A stretch of DNA of 64,000 nucleotides from Thioalkalivibrio sulfidiphilus HL-EbGr7 (GCF_000021985.1 NC_011901.1:1736001-1800000), one strand, 5' to 3'; numbered from the stretch's first letter, positions 1-8,508 are shown. Translations and numbers: made by a program. Notes: generated from the letters alone by a model not told the origin.

Positions 1-837
1 CGTGGAGCCCACGTCGTAGTGGTCCTGCAGCATCTCCCAGACGTTGCCAGCGGCATCGACGACACCGGCACAGCTCACTGCCTTGGCGACGGTACCGGTG
101 GCTGTGCGGCCGCTGTTGGTGGTGGCGCTCCACGCTGTGTCGTTGTTGCCGTCGTTGCCCTGCGGAGCGCCGTCGGCGTAGACATAGAACTGGTCCAGCG
201 TCGGCACTCGCTTGCCGGCATTGGCGAGCAGGGTTGGATAGTCGAGATAGCGCGAATAGCCCTCGGTACCGGTCAGTGGCGTGGCGTTGTAGCGCGACAG
301 CGGCACGGTCTCGGGCCAGGGGGCGCCATCTTCGGACGCCAGGTAGATATCTACCCACCAGCCCGGCATGAACTCCACCATTCCCGATGGGTCACACTTC
401 GGCCGATGCTTCAGGTCCCAGACGCTGGTCGGCATGACGATCACCGAGGGATCGTAGGCAGCATTGTAGCGCTCGGACAGCGGCCGCCAGCGCCCGTAGT
501 GGAAGCCACCAATGCGTCGCGACTCGTCCGGCCCGTACCCATCCGGTACCGTGATGTTCTTGCTCGCCACCAGGTGCGCGCGGCCATTGGCCTGTTGCAC
601 GGCATACAGATAGACGTCATCGCCCAGCGCCAGGTTGTCCAGGCTGCCGTCCTGGTTGGCCGGGGCGGTCGGGTCCCAGTCGATGCGCGGCTGCAGGATA
701 AACCCCTTGCCGTTGCCGCCGATGTTCAGGATGCCCTCGGGCACGGCCAGGCGCACCTCGTCAGCCGTCCGGATCTTGCCCATCAGCTTGAATTCGCCGG
801 CCGCCTGGCCCGGTACCGCCAGAATGCTGTCCGCCAT
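1..837 (-). CDS. Mtd-like tail fibre/receptor-binding protein with C-type-lectin (FGE-like) domain, partial
   Basis: 279 residues are in the window; the C-terminus runs off the left edge. ATG at 837, three bases before the stop of the upstream gene (840). The N-terminal ~90 residues are tail-fibre-like. The later part carries GKRVPTLDQFYVY and, at the cut end, DAAGNVWEM, close to the GNVWEW hallmark of formylglycine-enzyme/C-type-lectin folds. In phages this fold forms major tropism determinants that bind host receptors and are often the variable targets of diversity-generating retroelements. Position at the end of the tail fibre module fits receptor binding. The residues that would be variable lie outside the window, so diversification is inference only. 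Confidence 0.7.
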   Translation of the reverse strand, partial: MADSILAVPGQAAGEFKLMGKIRTADEVRLAVPEGILNIGGNGKGFILQPRIDWDPTAPANQDGSLDNLALGDDVYLYAVQQANGRAHLVASKNITVPDGYGPDESRRIGGFHYGRWRPLSERYNAAYDPSVIVMPTSVWDLKHRPKCDPSGMVEFMPGWWVDIYLASEDGAPWPETVPLSRYNATPLTGTEGYSRYLDYPTLLANAGKRVPTLDQFYVYADGAPQGNDGNNDTAWSATTNSGRTATGTVAKAVSCAGVVDAAGNVWEMLQDHYDVGST

Positions 838-839
838 GA

Positions 840-1190
840 TTACTTGCCCTCCAGTTGCGCCAGTGCCGCCTCAACATCCTCGACCTCGAACCCCAGGCGG
901 ACCAGCCGGGAGCATTCGGTCTCGACCAGCCGGTATTGGGTCCGGGTCGCCTCACCGCTGGCCTCGTCCTCGTCGGTCATCACGCGATACTCGGGCTCCT
1001 CGCCATCCGGCGCCTCGCCTTCATCTAGCACGCGATCCACCTCGTAGGCGAAACGGCCGTCCAATAGCGCCTGCCAATGCCGGCGCAGGTCGGCCACTTC
1101 GTAGGGGCGCAGCTCGCCGGCCAGCGCCGCCTCCTGCAGCAGCATGAAATCAGCCCGCGTCTTGAGCTGGTTGCGCGGAATCCCTCTCAT
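840..1190 (-). CDS. Hypothetical protein of the tail fibre module
   Basis: 116 residues, acidic, no signal peptide or membrane segment. It begins MRGIPRNQLKT and is largely helical in composition. It sits between two fibre-type genes, four bases after the gp37-like fibre stop. By position it could be a fibre assembly chaperone, but I do not recognise a family motif and this is inference. Confidence 0.6.
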   Translation of the reverse strand: MRGIPRNQLKTRADFMLLQEAALAGELRPYEVADLRRHWQALLDGRFAYEVDRVLDEGEAPDGEEPEYRVMTDEDEASGEATRTQYRLVETECSRLVRLGFEVEDVEAALAQLEGK

Positions 1191-1194
1191 GTCA

Positions 1195-1812
1195 TCACTC
1201 CTCGGTCATGTCTTCGATACACAGCACGCCGTCCACCACCACGACCCGATAGGGCGTGCCGGTTTGCCGGTCCACTGGATCGATGCGCTCGTCGGTATAG
1301 TCCTGCGCGGCCTCCAGCGCCTCGGCGGCCACCGTCTCGGCGTAGCCGCGCGAGGCCAGTGCCACCGCCGGGTCTACCTCAAGGGTTACCGCCTCGGCGT
1401 TACCCCACTCGGTGATGGAGCGGATCAGCAGATCCTGCGCCGCCCCATCGTCCAGGCTAGGCTTGTAGGTCGGCGGGAAGCGCCCCACGGCGATCAGGTC
1501 GCCCTCGGCATCCTTCACGCCCACCTCGCGGATCATCCAGCCACCCGCATCGGTCGGAATCACCCCCTCGATCACCACCCAGTTAGGGTTCGCGTCATCC
1601 ACCGCCAGATGATTGATCGGCGCCGACCACACCTCATCCACCAGCGCCTCGAGGCCCTCCAGCGCCTCGCGGTCGTACTGCTCGTAGTAACTGTCGCCGC
1701 CCCCGGTGCCGGCATGCACCGTCGCCAGCTCCACGCGCGGCCCACCGGCCTGATAGGCCGCCTGCTTTTGCATCCCGATCGCCGTCAGGACCGTATAGAA
1801 ATCGCCAGCCAT
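1195..1812 (-). CDS. Tail-collar fibre protein (DUF3751/gpH N-terminal type)
   Basis: 205 residues from ATG 1812, which has GGAGG just upstream; an in-frame GTG one codon earlier is less likely. The segment WMIREVGVKDAEGDLIAVG is typical of the conserved N-terminal domain of P2 gpH-like and T4-like tail-collar fibres, which attaches the fibre to the baseplate. The protein is much shorter than P2 gpH (about 670 residues), so it appears to be only the attachment module. The distal receptor-binding part is probably supplied by the Mtd-like protein at 1-837. It follows gene I, as H follows I in P2. Confidence 0.75.
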   Translation of the reverse strand: MAGDFYTVLTAIGMQKQAAYQAGGPRVELATVHAGTGGGDSYYEQYDREALEGLEALVDEVWSAPINHLAVDDANPNWVVIEGVIPTDAGGWMIREVGVKDAEGDLIAVGRFPPTYKPSLDDGAAQDLLIRSITEWGNAEAVTLEVDPAVALASRGYAETVAAEALEAAQDYTDERIDPVDRQTGTPYRVVVVDGVLCIEDMTEE

Positions 1813-1821
1813 CACACCCTC

Positions 1822-2526
1822 CTATCCAGGAAAAACCGTCGTCCAAGCGGCGGCGTGCAGCCCCCAGCCCGAGCGACCCACATGCTGCTGCGCCACCTCG
1901 ACCACCAGCGCCGGGCGCACATCCACCGCCAGCCGCGTCTGCATGCCGGTACCGCTCACCCCCGGGTGAGCCTGCACCACCTGCGTCACCAGCCGCGGCC
2001 GCACCGTCGTCACCTGGCCATGCGTCGTCGCGCACGCCGCCCGAAACCGCCCGCGCCCCACCAGCGTGAACCCCACCGGGTCCAGCCACGCCGAGAGCCT
2101 GCCCGCACGCTCGATCACGCGCACCAGCTCGGCGTACTGCGCCTGATCCATGCCGCGCTCCTCGAGCGTGGCCGTGATCCGATAGGTGCCCGGCTCGCCG
2201 TCGTACTCATGCCACTCGGCGTACTCGATTCCCTCGATCTCCAGCGACTCAACCGCCTCGCGCACCGCCGCCGCCGTACCCGCCCGGCGACGAATACCCA
2301 TGGCCGCCGCCACCACCCCGCGCCGGCGGCTCTCCGGCCAGCTCGCCGACCACTCCTGCACGCCCAGCGCCCACGCCAGCCACGGCAACACCGAAGCCGG
2401 GCACGCCCAAGGGTCCCAAAGGTCATTGAAAGGCGCCTCAACCTGCGTTGAACGCACCGTCACCGCCTCCAGCTCGCGCTCCACGCGCGACCGGTTGGGC
2501 GGCAGCAGGCTCTTGGGATCGCTCAT
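1822..2526 (-). CDS. I: Phage tail protein I (P2 gpI family)
   Basis: 234 residues. The start MSDPKSLLPPNRS at 2526 is chosen because its ATG overlaps the stop of gene J (ATGA), as in the rest of this operon; an upstream in-frame extension has no family similarity. The family pattern LWDPWACPASVLPWLAWALG is visible near residue 40. In P2, gpI is a baseplate component assembled with J and W at the tail tip before fibre attachment. The W-J-I order here matches P2. Confidence 0.88.
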   Translation of the reverse strand: MSDPKSLLPPNRSRVERELEAVTVRSTQVEAPFNDLWDPWACPASVLPWLAWALGVQEWSASWPESRRRGVVAAAMGIRRRAGTAAAVREAVESLEIEGIEYAEWHEYDGEPGTYRITATLEERGMDQAQYAELVRVIERAGRLSAWLDPVGFTLVGRGRFRAACATTHGQVTTVRPRLVTQVVQAHPGVSGTGMQTRLAVDVRPALVVEVAQQHVGRSGWGLHAAAWTTVFPG

Positions 2527-3392
2527 GCCAGCGTCACCTCGATCCGCGTGCAGAAGGCCGCCTGGGTGTCGTCGCACACCACGTCATCGGCCAGTTCCAG
2601 ATTCACCCGGCGCACCCCCTCCACGTACAGCGTCGCCAGCGCCGCATCCCGCACCACCCCCAAGCCCAGCCGATGATGCGCCTCGGTGAACGCCTCGATG
2701 CGCTCCTCGGCCTCCTCGCGCACCACCTCGGGGTCCGGGCCCGGGTCCACCTCCAGGGTGGCCACGATCTCGTAGGGCAGGATCTTCGCACTCTGCGCAT
2801 GCACCAGGTCGGTCTGCGGGCGCACCGTCTCCGCGCTCGCCGCCGCCAGCACCGTCTCCAGCAGCGCCGCACTCGCCTCGCCATCGGCCTGGCGCGAAAG
2901 CACCGTCAGCATCACCTCGGTCGGCGCCGGCGTGATCGCCGTGGCATCCTTCACATCCGGGTCCGCCGACAGCGCGTGATACACGTAGCCGTCTCGCGGC
3001 CCCGCCGTGCTCCAGCCGTCCGGGGCCAGCAGGAAGCGGCGCAGATAGTCCTCGTCGCTCTCCCAGGTCGGCGGCACCGGCGGGTCCACCTCCTCGTCGC
3101 CCTCATCCAGCAGCAGTCGCGGCGTGGCGTAGTAGGTCACCCCGATATGGTCCAGCTCCTCGCCCTGCGCATAGGCCGCCAGCAGCATGCGGATACGCTC
3201 GTTCTGCTCCTGGCGCCGCACCATCTCGCGGTACGCCGCCACCTCCAGCACCTTGTAGGCCGGGTCGCTCACCAACACCGTCACGCCCAGGCGGCTTTCC
3301 AGGTCCTCGAGCATCTCCGCCAGGATCTCCTCGAAGCTCAGCTCCTCGAGCACCCGCGGCGGCGGCAACTTGCTAAGATCGATCACGCTCAT
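2523..3392 (-). CDS. J: Baseplate assembly protein J (P2 gpJ)
   Basis: 289 residues, close to the P2 gpJ length. It opens MSVIDLSKLPPPRVLEEL, the usual gpJ start. A mid-domain segment YLRRFLLAPDGWSTAGPRDGY matches baseplate J-like proteins (T4 gp6 superfamily). These form the wedge ring of the contractile baseplate. It overlaps W upstream and I downstream by four bases each, indicating translational coupling. Confidence 0.92.
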   Translation of the reverse strand: MSVIDLSKLPPPRVLEELSFEEILAEMLEDLESRLGVTVLVSDPAYKVLEVAAYREMVRRQEQNERIRMLLAAYAQGEELDHIGVTYYATPRLLLDEGDEEVDPPVPPTWESDEDYLRRFLLAPDGWSTAGPRDGYVYHALSADPDVKDATAITPAPTEVMLTVLSRQADGEASAALLETVLAAASAETVRPQTDLVHAQSAKILPYEIVATLEVDPGPDPEVVREEAEERIEAFTEAHHRLGLGVVRDAALATLYVEGVRRVNLELADDVVCDDTQAAFCTRIEVTLA

Positions 3393-3718
3393 ACGTCCTC
3401 CAGCACCACCGGGCGCCCCTCAGGCAGGTACACCCCCTCGATCGTGAACACCGGCCCCTCGTCGCGCACCTCCACCAGGCGCACCCGCTCCAGGCGCAGG
3501 CGCGGCTCCCAGCGGCGCAGCGCCTCAGCCACCGCCGCATACACCTCCACCTGGAAGCGCTGATCCACCGGATCGTCCACCAGCTCGAACAGCTGCGAGC
3601 CGTACTCGCGGTTCATCACCCGGCTACCGATCGGCGTCGACAGGATGTCGCGCACGCTCTGACGCAGGTGCGCCAGCCCCTCCAGCGCCTTGCCCGTCTC
3701 CGCGCTCATGCCCGCCAT
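3389..3718 (-). CDS. W: Baseplate assembly protein W (GPW/gp25)
   Basis: 109 residues. The segments QSVRDILSTPIGSRVMNREYG and FTIEGVYLPEGRPV are the GPW/gp25 family signature. The protein is a lysozyme-like-fold sheath initiator in the baseplate wedge. It lies next to gene D rather than next to V, unlike P2 where V and W are adjacent. An alternative ATG is three codons in. Confidence 0.92.
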   Translation of the reverse strand: MAGMSAETGKALEGLAHLRQSVRDILSTPIGSRVMNREYGSQLFELVDDPVDQRFQVEVYAAVAEALRRWEPRLRLERVRLVEVRDEGPVFTIEGVYLPEGRPVVLEDV

Positions 3719-4702
3719 CTACACCCCCTCGCACTCGACACGGCAGCGATAGCCGCGCTTGTTCAGCACATGGGTCACCCGGCGCACCAGCCACACGTCG
3801 TCCACCCGCTCGCGAAAGCCCGCCAGGCGGATCAACTGCTGGCTGGCCAGCTCCGGCCGCCCCGGCAGCTCCAGCGAAAGGCGCCGCGCCTGGCGCTGCC
3901 CCTTGGCCAGCGCGCTGTCCGCCGCCGCCTGGGCCGTGTCGGCATTCACGAAGGTGCGGTTCAGCACCTTCTGCGGCAGCCCCTCGCCGGCCACCGCCTT
4001 GGTGCGCTCGGCATGCTCGAAGTCATGCCAGAAGGCCACCACGCTCTGGTAGCGCCGGCGCGCCAGGAAGTGCGCCCGCCAGCGGCTCACCTGCGCCGGC
4101 GTGATCGTCGTGGCCGGCTCCTGCTCGGCCAGCGCCGCGTAGCTCAGAAACACCCAGTGGCCGTCCACCGGCTTGAACATCGCCCCGTAGAGGTCGGCCA
4201 TCTCCGCCGCCAGACCCAGGTCGCTCACCCCCGCCTGGTCGGTGTGCGGCAGCTCGATCTCGCCCAGGGCGGCAGGGCGGAAGAAGGTCGTGAAGCCGTG
4301 CTCGCTGGCGATCTCGTCCATCAGCCGCTTGAAGGTGCGCGGCGTACCGTCCGCGAGCACCGCGTCGAAGCTGCGCTCCCGCGGCGCCCGCGCCTGGCTG
4401 GTGAAGTTGGCGCTGGTCGCCGAGAGCTTCAGCACCCCCGGCGGGCCTTCATGGGCGATCTGGTCGATGGCGAAATTGGTAGAGACTCGCTCAAAGCCGC
4501 CGACATAGCCCAGAATCACACTCATCTCTGAACCCTCAGAGGGGAAGGAAAGCCGGCCGTCATCGGCCAGCTCCAGCTCCAGGGCGTCGGAGTAGTCGCC
4601 CGACCGATCTTCCAGACGCAGCTCCATAAGGTGGTCTTTAATCAGCGGAGTGATATCCTGATTGTTCGAGCTAACGCGATAGAACGGCGCGATCATTGAC
4701 AC
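3719..4702 (-). CDS. D: Tail protein D (P2 late control gene D protein, tail hub)
   Basis: 327 residues, the usual family length. The start is GTG 4702 with GAGG seven bases upstream; an ATG two codons in is the alternative. The segment DRSGDYSDALELELADDGRL near residue 35 is typical of the phage late control D/gp27-like hub family. The hub joins the tail tube to the baseplate spike. Its start lies only 14 bases from the divergent start of the secreted protein at 4717. Confidence 0.9.
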   Translation of the reverse strand: MSMIAPFYRVSSNNQDITPLIKDHLMELRLEDRSGDYSDALELELADDGRLSFPSEGSEMSVILGYVGGFERVSTNFAIDQIAHEGPPGVLKLSATSANFTSQARAPRERSFDAVLADGTPRTFKRLMDEIASEHGFTTFFRPAALGEIELPHTDQAGVSDLGLAAEMADLYGAMFKPVDGHWVFLSYAALAEQEPATTITPAQVSRWRAHFLARRRYQSVVAFWHDFEHAERTKAVAGEGLPQKVLNRTFVNADTAQAAADSALAKGQRQARRLSLELPGRPELASQQLIRLAGFRERVDDVWLVRRVTHVLNKRGYRCRVECEGV

Positions 4703-4716
4703 AGGGGGACCTCATC

Positions 4717-5028
4717 ATGAAAAAAGCAGCCCTTGCGCTGATCGCCGCAATGGCGCTCACCAGCGCAGCCATTGCTAGCGACCAAAAGTGCGTTGCCTGG
4801 ACCAATGACTGCACCCCGGCAGGGACTAGCGCGAAATGGCAGGCAACGCTTCACTTTGATGGCGATCGAGAGCCCGAGACGTCGGCCTATGATCACGGCA
4901 TGCGAGCCCAGACCATTGGCGAACAGGCTTGCCGCCGGACCGCCACCGCCTGGAACCCTGAGCGCGTCGCTCGGGTTGACGTAACCCGTACAAGCACCGG
5001 CGAAACGGTCACTATTCATTGCTCCTGA
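4717..5028 (+). CDS. Small secreted protein inserted in the tail operon (probable moron)
   Basis: 103 residues on the strand opposite to all neighbouring late genes. ATG 4717 is preceded by AGGGGGA. Residues 1-20 form a clear Sec signal peptide (MKKAALALIAAMALTSAAIA, cleavage before SDQK). The mature part of about 83 residues has four cysteines, compatible with two disulfides in the periplasm. No family recognised. The gene sits between D and X, replaces no tail gene, and its end overlaps the 3' end of X by 13 bases. Base composition looks less GC-rich than its neighbours. Opposite orientation, autonomy and a signal peptide are typical of moron genes expressed from a prophage; function unknown. 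Confidence 0.75.
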   Translation: MKKAALALIAAMALTSAAIASDQKCVAWTNDCTPAGTSAKWQATLHFDGDREPETSAYDHGMRAQTIGEQACRRTATAWNPERVARVDVTRTSTGETVTIHCS

Positions 5029-5240
5029 CTCCACGGCACCTTTACCCTCCGAGACTCCACCACCTCACCCTCCACCTCAGGCAGCTCCACCAGCGTCCCC
5101 GCCGGCAGGCGGGGGCCCAGCGCCGCCAGCCCCCGGTTTGCCGCATACACCCGCTCCACCACGCCCTGGGTGCGCCCGTAGTAGAGCTGGCAGATCTCGT
5201 CGACCATCTCGCCCTCCTTCGCCCGGTAGGTGGCCATCAT
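5016..5240 (-). CDS. X: Tail protein X (P2 gpX, LysM-like)
   Basis: 74 residues from ATG 5240 (a second ATG follows directly). The segment EICQLYYGRTQGVVERVYAAN is the hallmark of the P2 gpX family, small proteins with a LysM-like fold in the tail. It overlaps the stop of U by four bases. Its 3' end overlaps the convergent secreted-protein gene. Confidence 0.9.
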   Translation of the reverse strand: MMATYRAKEGEMVDEICQLYYGRTQGVVERVYAANRGLAALGPRLPAGTLVELPEVEGEVVESRRVKVPWSQEQ

Positions 5241-5710
5241 GCCTCCTCCCCGGCGTGCTCGAGCTGCAGGTGGAAGTCGATGCGCTTGGGCGCGCCCACC
5301 CGGTCGTAGACCCGCCGCGCCTCCTCCACGCGGGTGATGGCGAACTCGCCGTACACTACGCCCAGCCCATCCACCAGCAGCCAGGGCCGCCCCAGGCCGG
5401 CCAGCTCGCGCAGCGCGGCGATCTGGCCAAGCCCCCCCTTGTAGTGCGGGTACAGGGTGCCGTCCAGGCTCACCGATTCCTCCTCGGGGCCGGTCCACTG
5501 CAGCAGCGGGCGCACCCCCACCCGCGCCTGACTCGGCCAGCCGTAGCGGGCGTTATGCCGCACGCTGTCCGGCGCCGCCGTGCCCACGCTGAACATGAAC
5601 GGGCCCAGCAGCATCATCACCCGCTCACGACTCTCGGCCTGGCCGCGCACCGCCGATAGTCCCTGGCGCACCCGGCTCACCGAGCGCAGGCCGGAAATAA
5701 TGTCCACCAT
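5237..5710 (-). CDS. U: Tail protein U (P2 gpU)
   Basis: 157 residues. ATG 5710 overlaps the tape-measure stop, which decides the start; longer in-frame extensions inside the tape-measure gene are artefacts. The segments VMMLLGPFMFSVGTAA and LPHYKGGLGQ-like LYPHYKGGLGQIAALRELA match the P2 gpU family, needed for tail completion at the head-proximal end. Confidence 0.9.
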   Translation of the reverse strand: MVDIISGLRSVSRVRQGLSAVRGQAESRERVMMLLGPFMFSVGTAAPDSVRHNARYGWPSQARVGVRPLLQWTGPEEESVSLDGTLYPHYKGGLGQIAALRELAGLGRPWLLVDGLGVVYGEFAITRVEEARRVYDRVGAPKRIDFHLQLEHAGEEA

Positions 5711-8508
5711 CAGTCGGCCTCCACGCCGTGCGCCTGCTCCCACATCGTCTCGTCGCGATAGCGGGACAGCCGCTCGTCCAACAGGTTGGCCAGGTCCTCG
5801 GCGTTGGCGTTGGCCCCGGCCTCGATCGTGATCTGCGGGCGGAAGTCCACCCGCTGCACCGTGGTGCCGCCGCCCTGGCGGCGTTCGTGCTCCGGCGCTC
5901 CGCGCCGCGCCATGGTCAGCGGTTCGGCGGCCTCGGGGGCTTGCGCGGCCTCGGCGTCGCGCTGGCGCTGCCACTCCCGCACCCAGGCCGGCGCCTCATC
6001 CTGCGCCGCCGGGGCAGGCTCGCTACCCAGCAGCTCGCGCGAGCGCGCCAGGGGGTGGGGCTCGGCGGGGGGCGTGTCGCCGCCCGGCTCGGCGTCGCGG
6101 CGCGGCATCCGCGTCGGCGCCCCCGGGCCGGCCACCGCCACCACCGGCTCGTCGTTACGGCTGATGCCCAGCGCCCCGGCCGCCCGCGAAAAGGCGTTGC
6201 CCACCCACTCCAGGCGGTCGGCGATCCAGCCGATCGCCCGCTCGGCGCGCTCGGTGATGCCGTCCCACATGCCGCCGAACCAATCGGCCACGCCGCCCCA
6301 GGCCGCCTCGATCGTCGCCAGCGGCGACCAGGCCAGAATCCCCTTGAGCACGTCCCAGGCCCAGCCCGCCTCGGCGGTCAACGCGTCCCAGTGGTCGCGC
6401 AGCCAGGCCAGCGCCCCGCCAAAGCCCCGCTGCAACAGCCCCAGCGGGCTCCAGCGGTACAGCGCCTTCAGCGCGCTCCAGCCAGCCTCGGCCGCCGCCG
6501 GCCAGTCCACCCCGCCCAGGTACTCCAGCGCCCGGCCAAAGCCTCGCTGCATCACGCCCAGGGGAGACCAGCGGTACAGCGCCTTCAGCGCGCTCCAGCC
6601 AGCCTCGGCCGCCGCCTGCCAGTCCACGCCGCGCAGCCAGGCCAGCGCCTCGCCAAAGCCCCGCTGCATCACGCCCAGGGGAGACCAGCGGTACAGCGCC
6701 TTCAGCGCGCTCCAGCCACCCTCGGCCGCCGCCTGCCAGTCCACCCCGCCCAGGTAGTCCAGCGCCTGGCCAAAGCCGCGCTGCATCACGCCCAGGGGAG
6801 ACCAGCGGTACAGCGCCTTCAGCGCGCTCCAGCCAGCCTCGGCCGCCGCCTGCCAGTCCACGCCACCCAGGTACTCCAGCGCCCGGCCAAAGCCTCGCTG
6901 CATCACGCCCAGGGGAGACCAGCGGTACAGCGCCTTCAGCGCGCTCCAGCCGCCCTCGGCGGCATCGCGCCAGGTCAGCCCGGCCAGCCACTCCCGCGCC
7001 CGGCCGAAGCCGCTCACCAGCAGCCCCAGCGGGCTCCAGCGGAAGATCTCCTTCACCGCGCCCCACTCGCCGGAAAGCAGCCGCTTCCAGGCGTCCAGCT
7101 GGCGGCCCAGCCAGTCGCCGATCGGCCGCCACAGCGGCTCGAGCATCGCCAGCGGATCGAAGCCCAGCCACTCGGTCACCGCCTCCCAGCCGCGCCGCGT
7201 GGCGTCGCTCACCGTCGCCCAGGTGTCGCGGAAGAACGGGCCCACCCGGTCCCAGTTGGCGATCAGCAGCGCCGCACCGCCGGCCAGCAGCGCCACCGTC
7301 GCCAGCACCGGGTGCGCCATGGCCGCCAGCGCCAGCGTCTTCAGCCCGGCCAGCACCGCCGGCAGGGCCTTCACCGCCAGCCCCACCAGGGCGAAGCCCA
7401 CCCGGCCCAGCGCCCAGCCCAGCGACACCATCGCCGCGGTGAACTTCACCAGCGGCACGATCAAGGGCGCGCCGATCATCAGTGCCAGCGCCCCGGCCGC
7501 CACGTGCAGCGCCCCGAAGCGCTCCACCAGCGCCGCGCCCAGCTCCAGCGCCGGGTTGATCGTCACCATCAGCGCGTCGAACTCGCCGCGCAGCCAGGCA
7601 ATCCGCCCCGGCAGGTCGGCAGCGAAGCCCTCGGCCCACTCGCGCACCAGCGGCTGCACGTACAGCACCCCGGCGGTGATCTGGTCCATCAGGTCGCCGA
7701 ACGCCGGCATCAGCGCACCGCCGATGATATTGCGCAGCCCCAGCATCGACTTGCGCATGTCCAGCATCTGGTCGGCGAACTGCTCGCCCTGGCGCGCCGT
7801 CTCGTCGGAAAGGATGAAGCCCAGATCCCGCGCCCGCTCGCGCAGCCGGTCGATCTCGTCGGCGCCGTCGCGCACCATCCGCGACATGTCCATGCCGGCC
7901 CGGCTGAACGCCGCCGCCGCCATGCCGTTACGCTCGGTCTGGTCTGCCGCGCCCTCCATGGCGCGCATGTAGAGGCTCAGCGCCTCATTGGTGTCGCGCG
8001 CATGGGTCAGCTGCTCGAGCAGCTCGGGGTTGGTCTCCTTCAGTCGCGAATGCAGCGCCCCGGTGCCGTCACGGGCATCGGCCAGGCGCCGCGAGAAGGC
8101 CGCAAGCGAGCTGTTGAAGGTCGACTGACTCACCCCCATGCGCTCGGCGGCGTACTGCCACTCCTGCAGGCTCTCCACCGGGATGTCCATCTGGTCGGCG
8201 AACTTGGCCAGCTCGTCGGCGCTGTTGGCCACCGCCACCGTGATGCCGGTCAGCGCCGCCGCGCCGGCGGCGCTGACCGCCGCCAGGCGGCGACCCACGC
8301 GCCCCGCGGTGTCGTACAGCTCGCGGCCCGCCTCGCCGGCCCGGCTGAAATTCTCCGTCACCCGCTCGAAGCCCACCTGGCGGCCGATCGATTCGGCATT
8401 ACGCTTGAACGCGCCCAGGCTCTCCTGGGCGCGCTTCACCGGTGCCGTCATCTGGTCCTGCATGCGCAGCAGGACGGAAAGGGCCATGTTCGAGCCGGAT
8501 GAACTCAC
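5710..8508 (-). CDS. T: Tail tape measure protein
   Basis: 932 residues. The N-terminus (MALSVLLRMQDQMTAPVKRA) matches P2 gpT-type tape measures. A hydrophobic stretch lies around residues 360-420. The centre holds a striking tandem array, five near-identical 39-residue units of the WSALKALYRWSPLG type (6364-6948), flanked on each side by a degenerate unit. The C-terminus is proline- and charge-rich. The protein sets tail length and lines the tube. Tail length is proportional to tape-measure length, so unit number should affect the tail. It follows E/E' with a four-base overlap. Confidence 0.93.
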   Translation of the reverse strand: MSSSGSNMALSVLLRMQDQMTAPVKRAQESLGAFKRNAESIGRQVGFERVTENFSRAGEAGRELYDTAGRVGRRLAAVSAAGAAALTGITVAVANSADELAKFADQMDIPVESLQEWQYAAERMGVSQSTFNSSLAAFSRRLADARDGTGALHSRLKETNPELLEQLTHARDTNEALSLYMRAMEGAADQTERNGMAAAAFSRAGMDMSRMVRDGADEIDRLRERARDLGFILSDETARQGEQFADQMLDMRKSMLGLRNIIGGALMPAFGDLMDQITAGVLYVQPLVREWAEGFAADLPGRIAWLRGEFDALMVTINPALELGAALVERFGALHVAAGALALMIGAPLIVPLVKFTAAMVSLGWALGRVGFALVGLAVKALPAVLAGLKTLALAAMAHPVLATVALLAGGAALLIANWDRVGPFFRDTWATVSDATRRGWEAVTEWLGFDPLAMLEPLWRPIGDWLGRQLDAWKRLLSGEWGAVKEIFRWSPLGLLVSGFGRAREWLAGLTWRDAAEGGWSALKALYRWSPLGVMQRGFGRALEYLGGVDWQAAAEAGWSALKALYRWSPLGVMQRGFGQALDYLGGVDWQAAAEGGWSALKALYRWSPLGVMQRGFGEALAWLRGVDWQAAAEAGWSALKALYRWSPLGVMQRGFGRALEYLGGVDWPAAAEAGWSALKALYRWSPLGLLQRGFGGALAWLRDHWDALTAEAGWAWDVLKGILAWSPLATIEAAWGGVADWFGGMWDGITERAERAIGWIADRLEWVGNAFSRAAGALGISRNDEPVVAVAGPGAPTRMPRRDAEPGGDTPPAEPHPLARSRELLGSEPAPAAQDEAPAWVREWQRQRDAEAAQAPEAAEPLTMARRGAPEHERRQGGGTTVQRVDFRPQITIEAGANANAEDLANLLDERLSRYRDETMWEQAHGVEAD
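6364..6948 (-). repeat. Five tandem 117-bp coding repeats in the tape measure gene
   Basis: An identical anchor word (gcggtacagcgccttcagcg) recurs at 6454, 6571, 6688, 6805 and 6922, an exact 117-bp period (39 codons). Differences between units are few and mostly in the W-x-GGVDW/LRGVDW half. Degenerate versions of the unit flank the array on both sides, so the repeat arose from an older family motif and was recently homogenised. Confidence 0.95.

Noticed and set aside
1144-2451. 435-residue plus-strand frame in the tail region
   Set aside because: Arg/His/Pro-rich shadow of tail fibre and gpI genes, which form an overlapping operon on the other strand.
4640-4716. Own promoter for the inserted secreted-protein gene
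   Set aside because: No pair of -35/-10 words with acceptable spacing could be seen in the start of gene D.
5728-8502. 924-residue plus-strand reading frame opposite the tape measure gene
   Set aside because: It mirrors the repeats and GC-rich codons of the tape measure gene; the product is Arg/Gln/His/Pro-rich without any domain.
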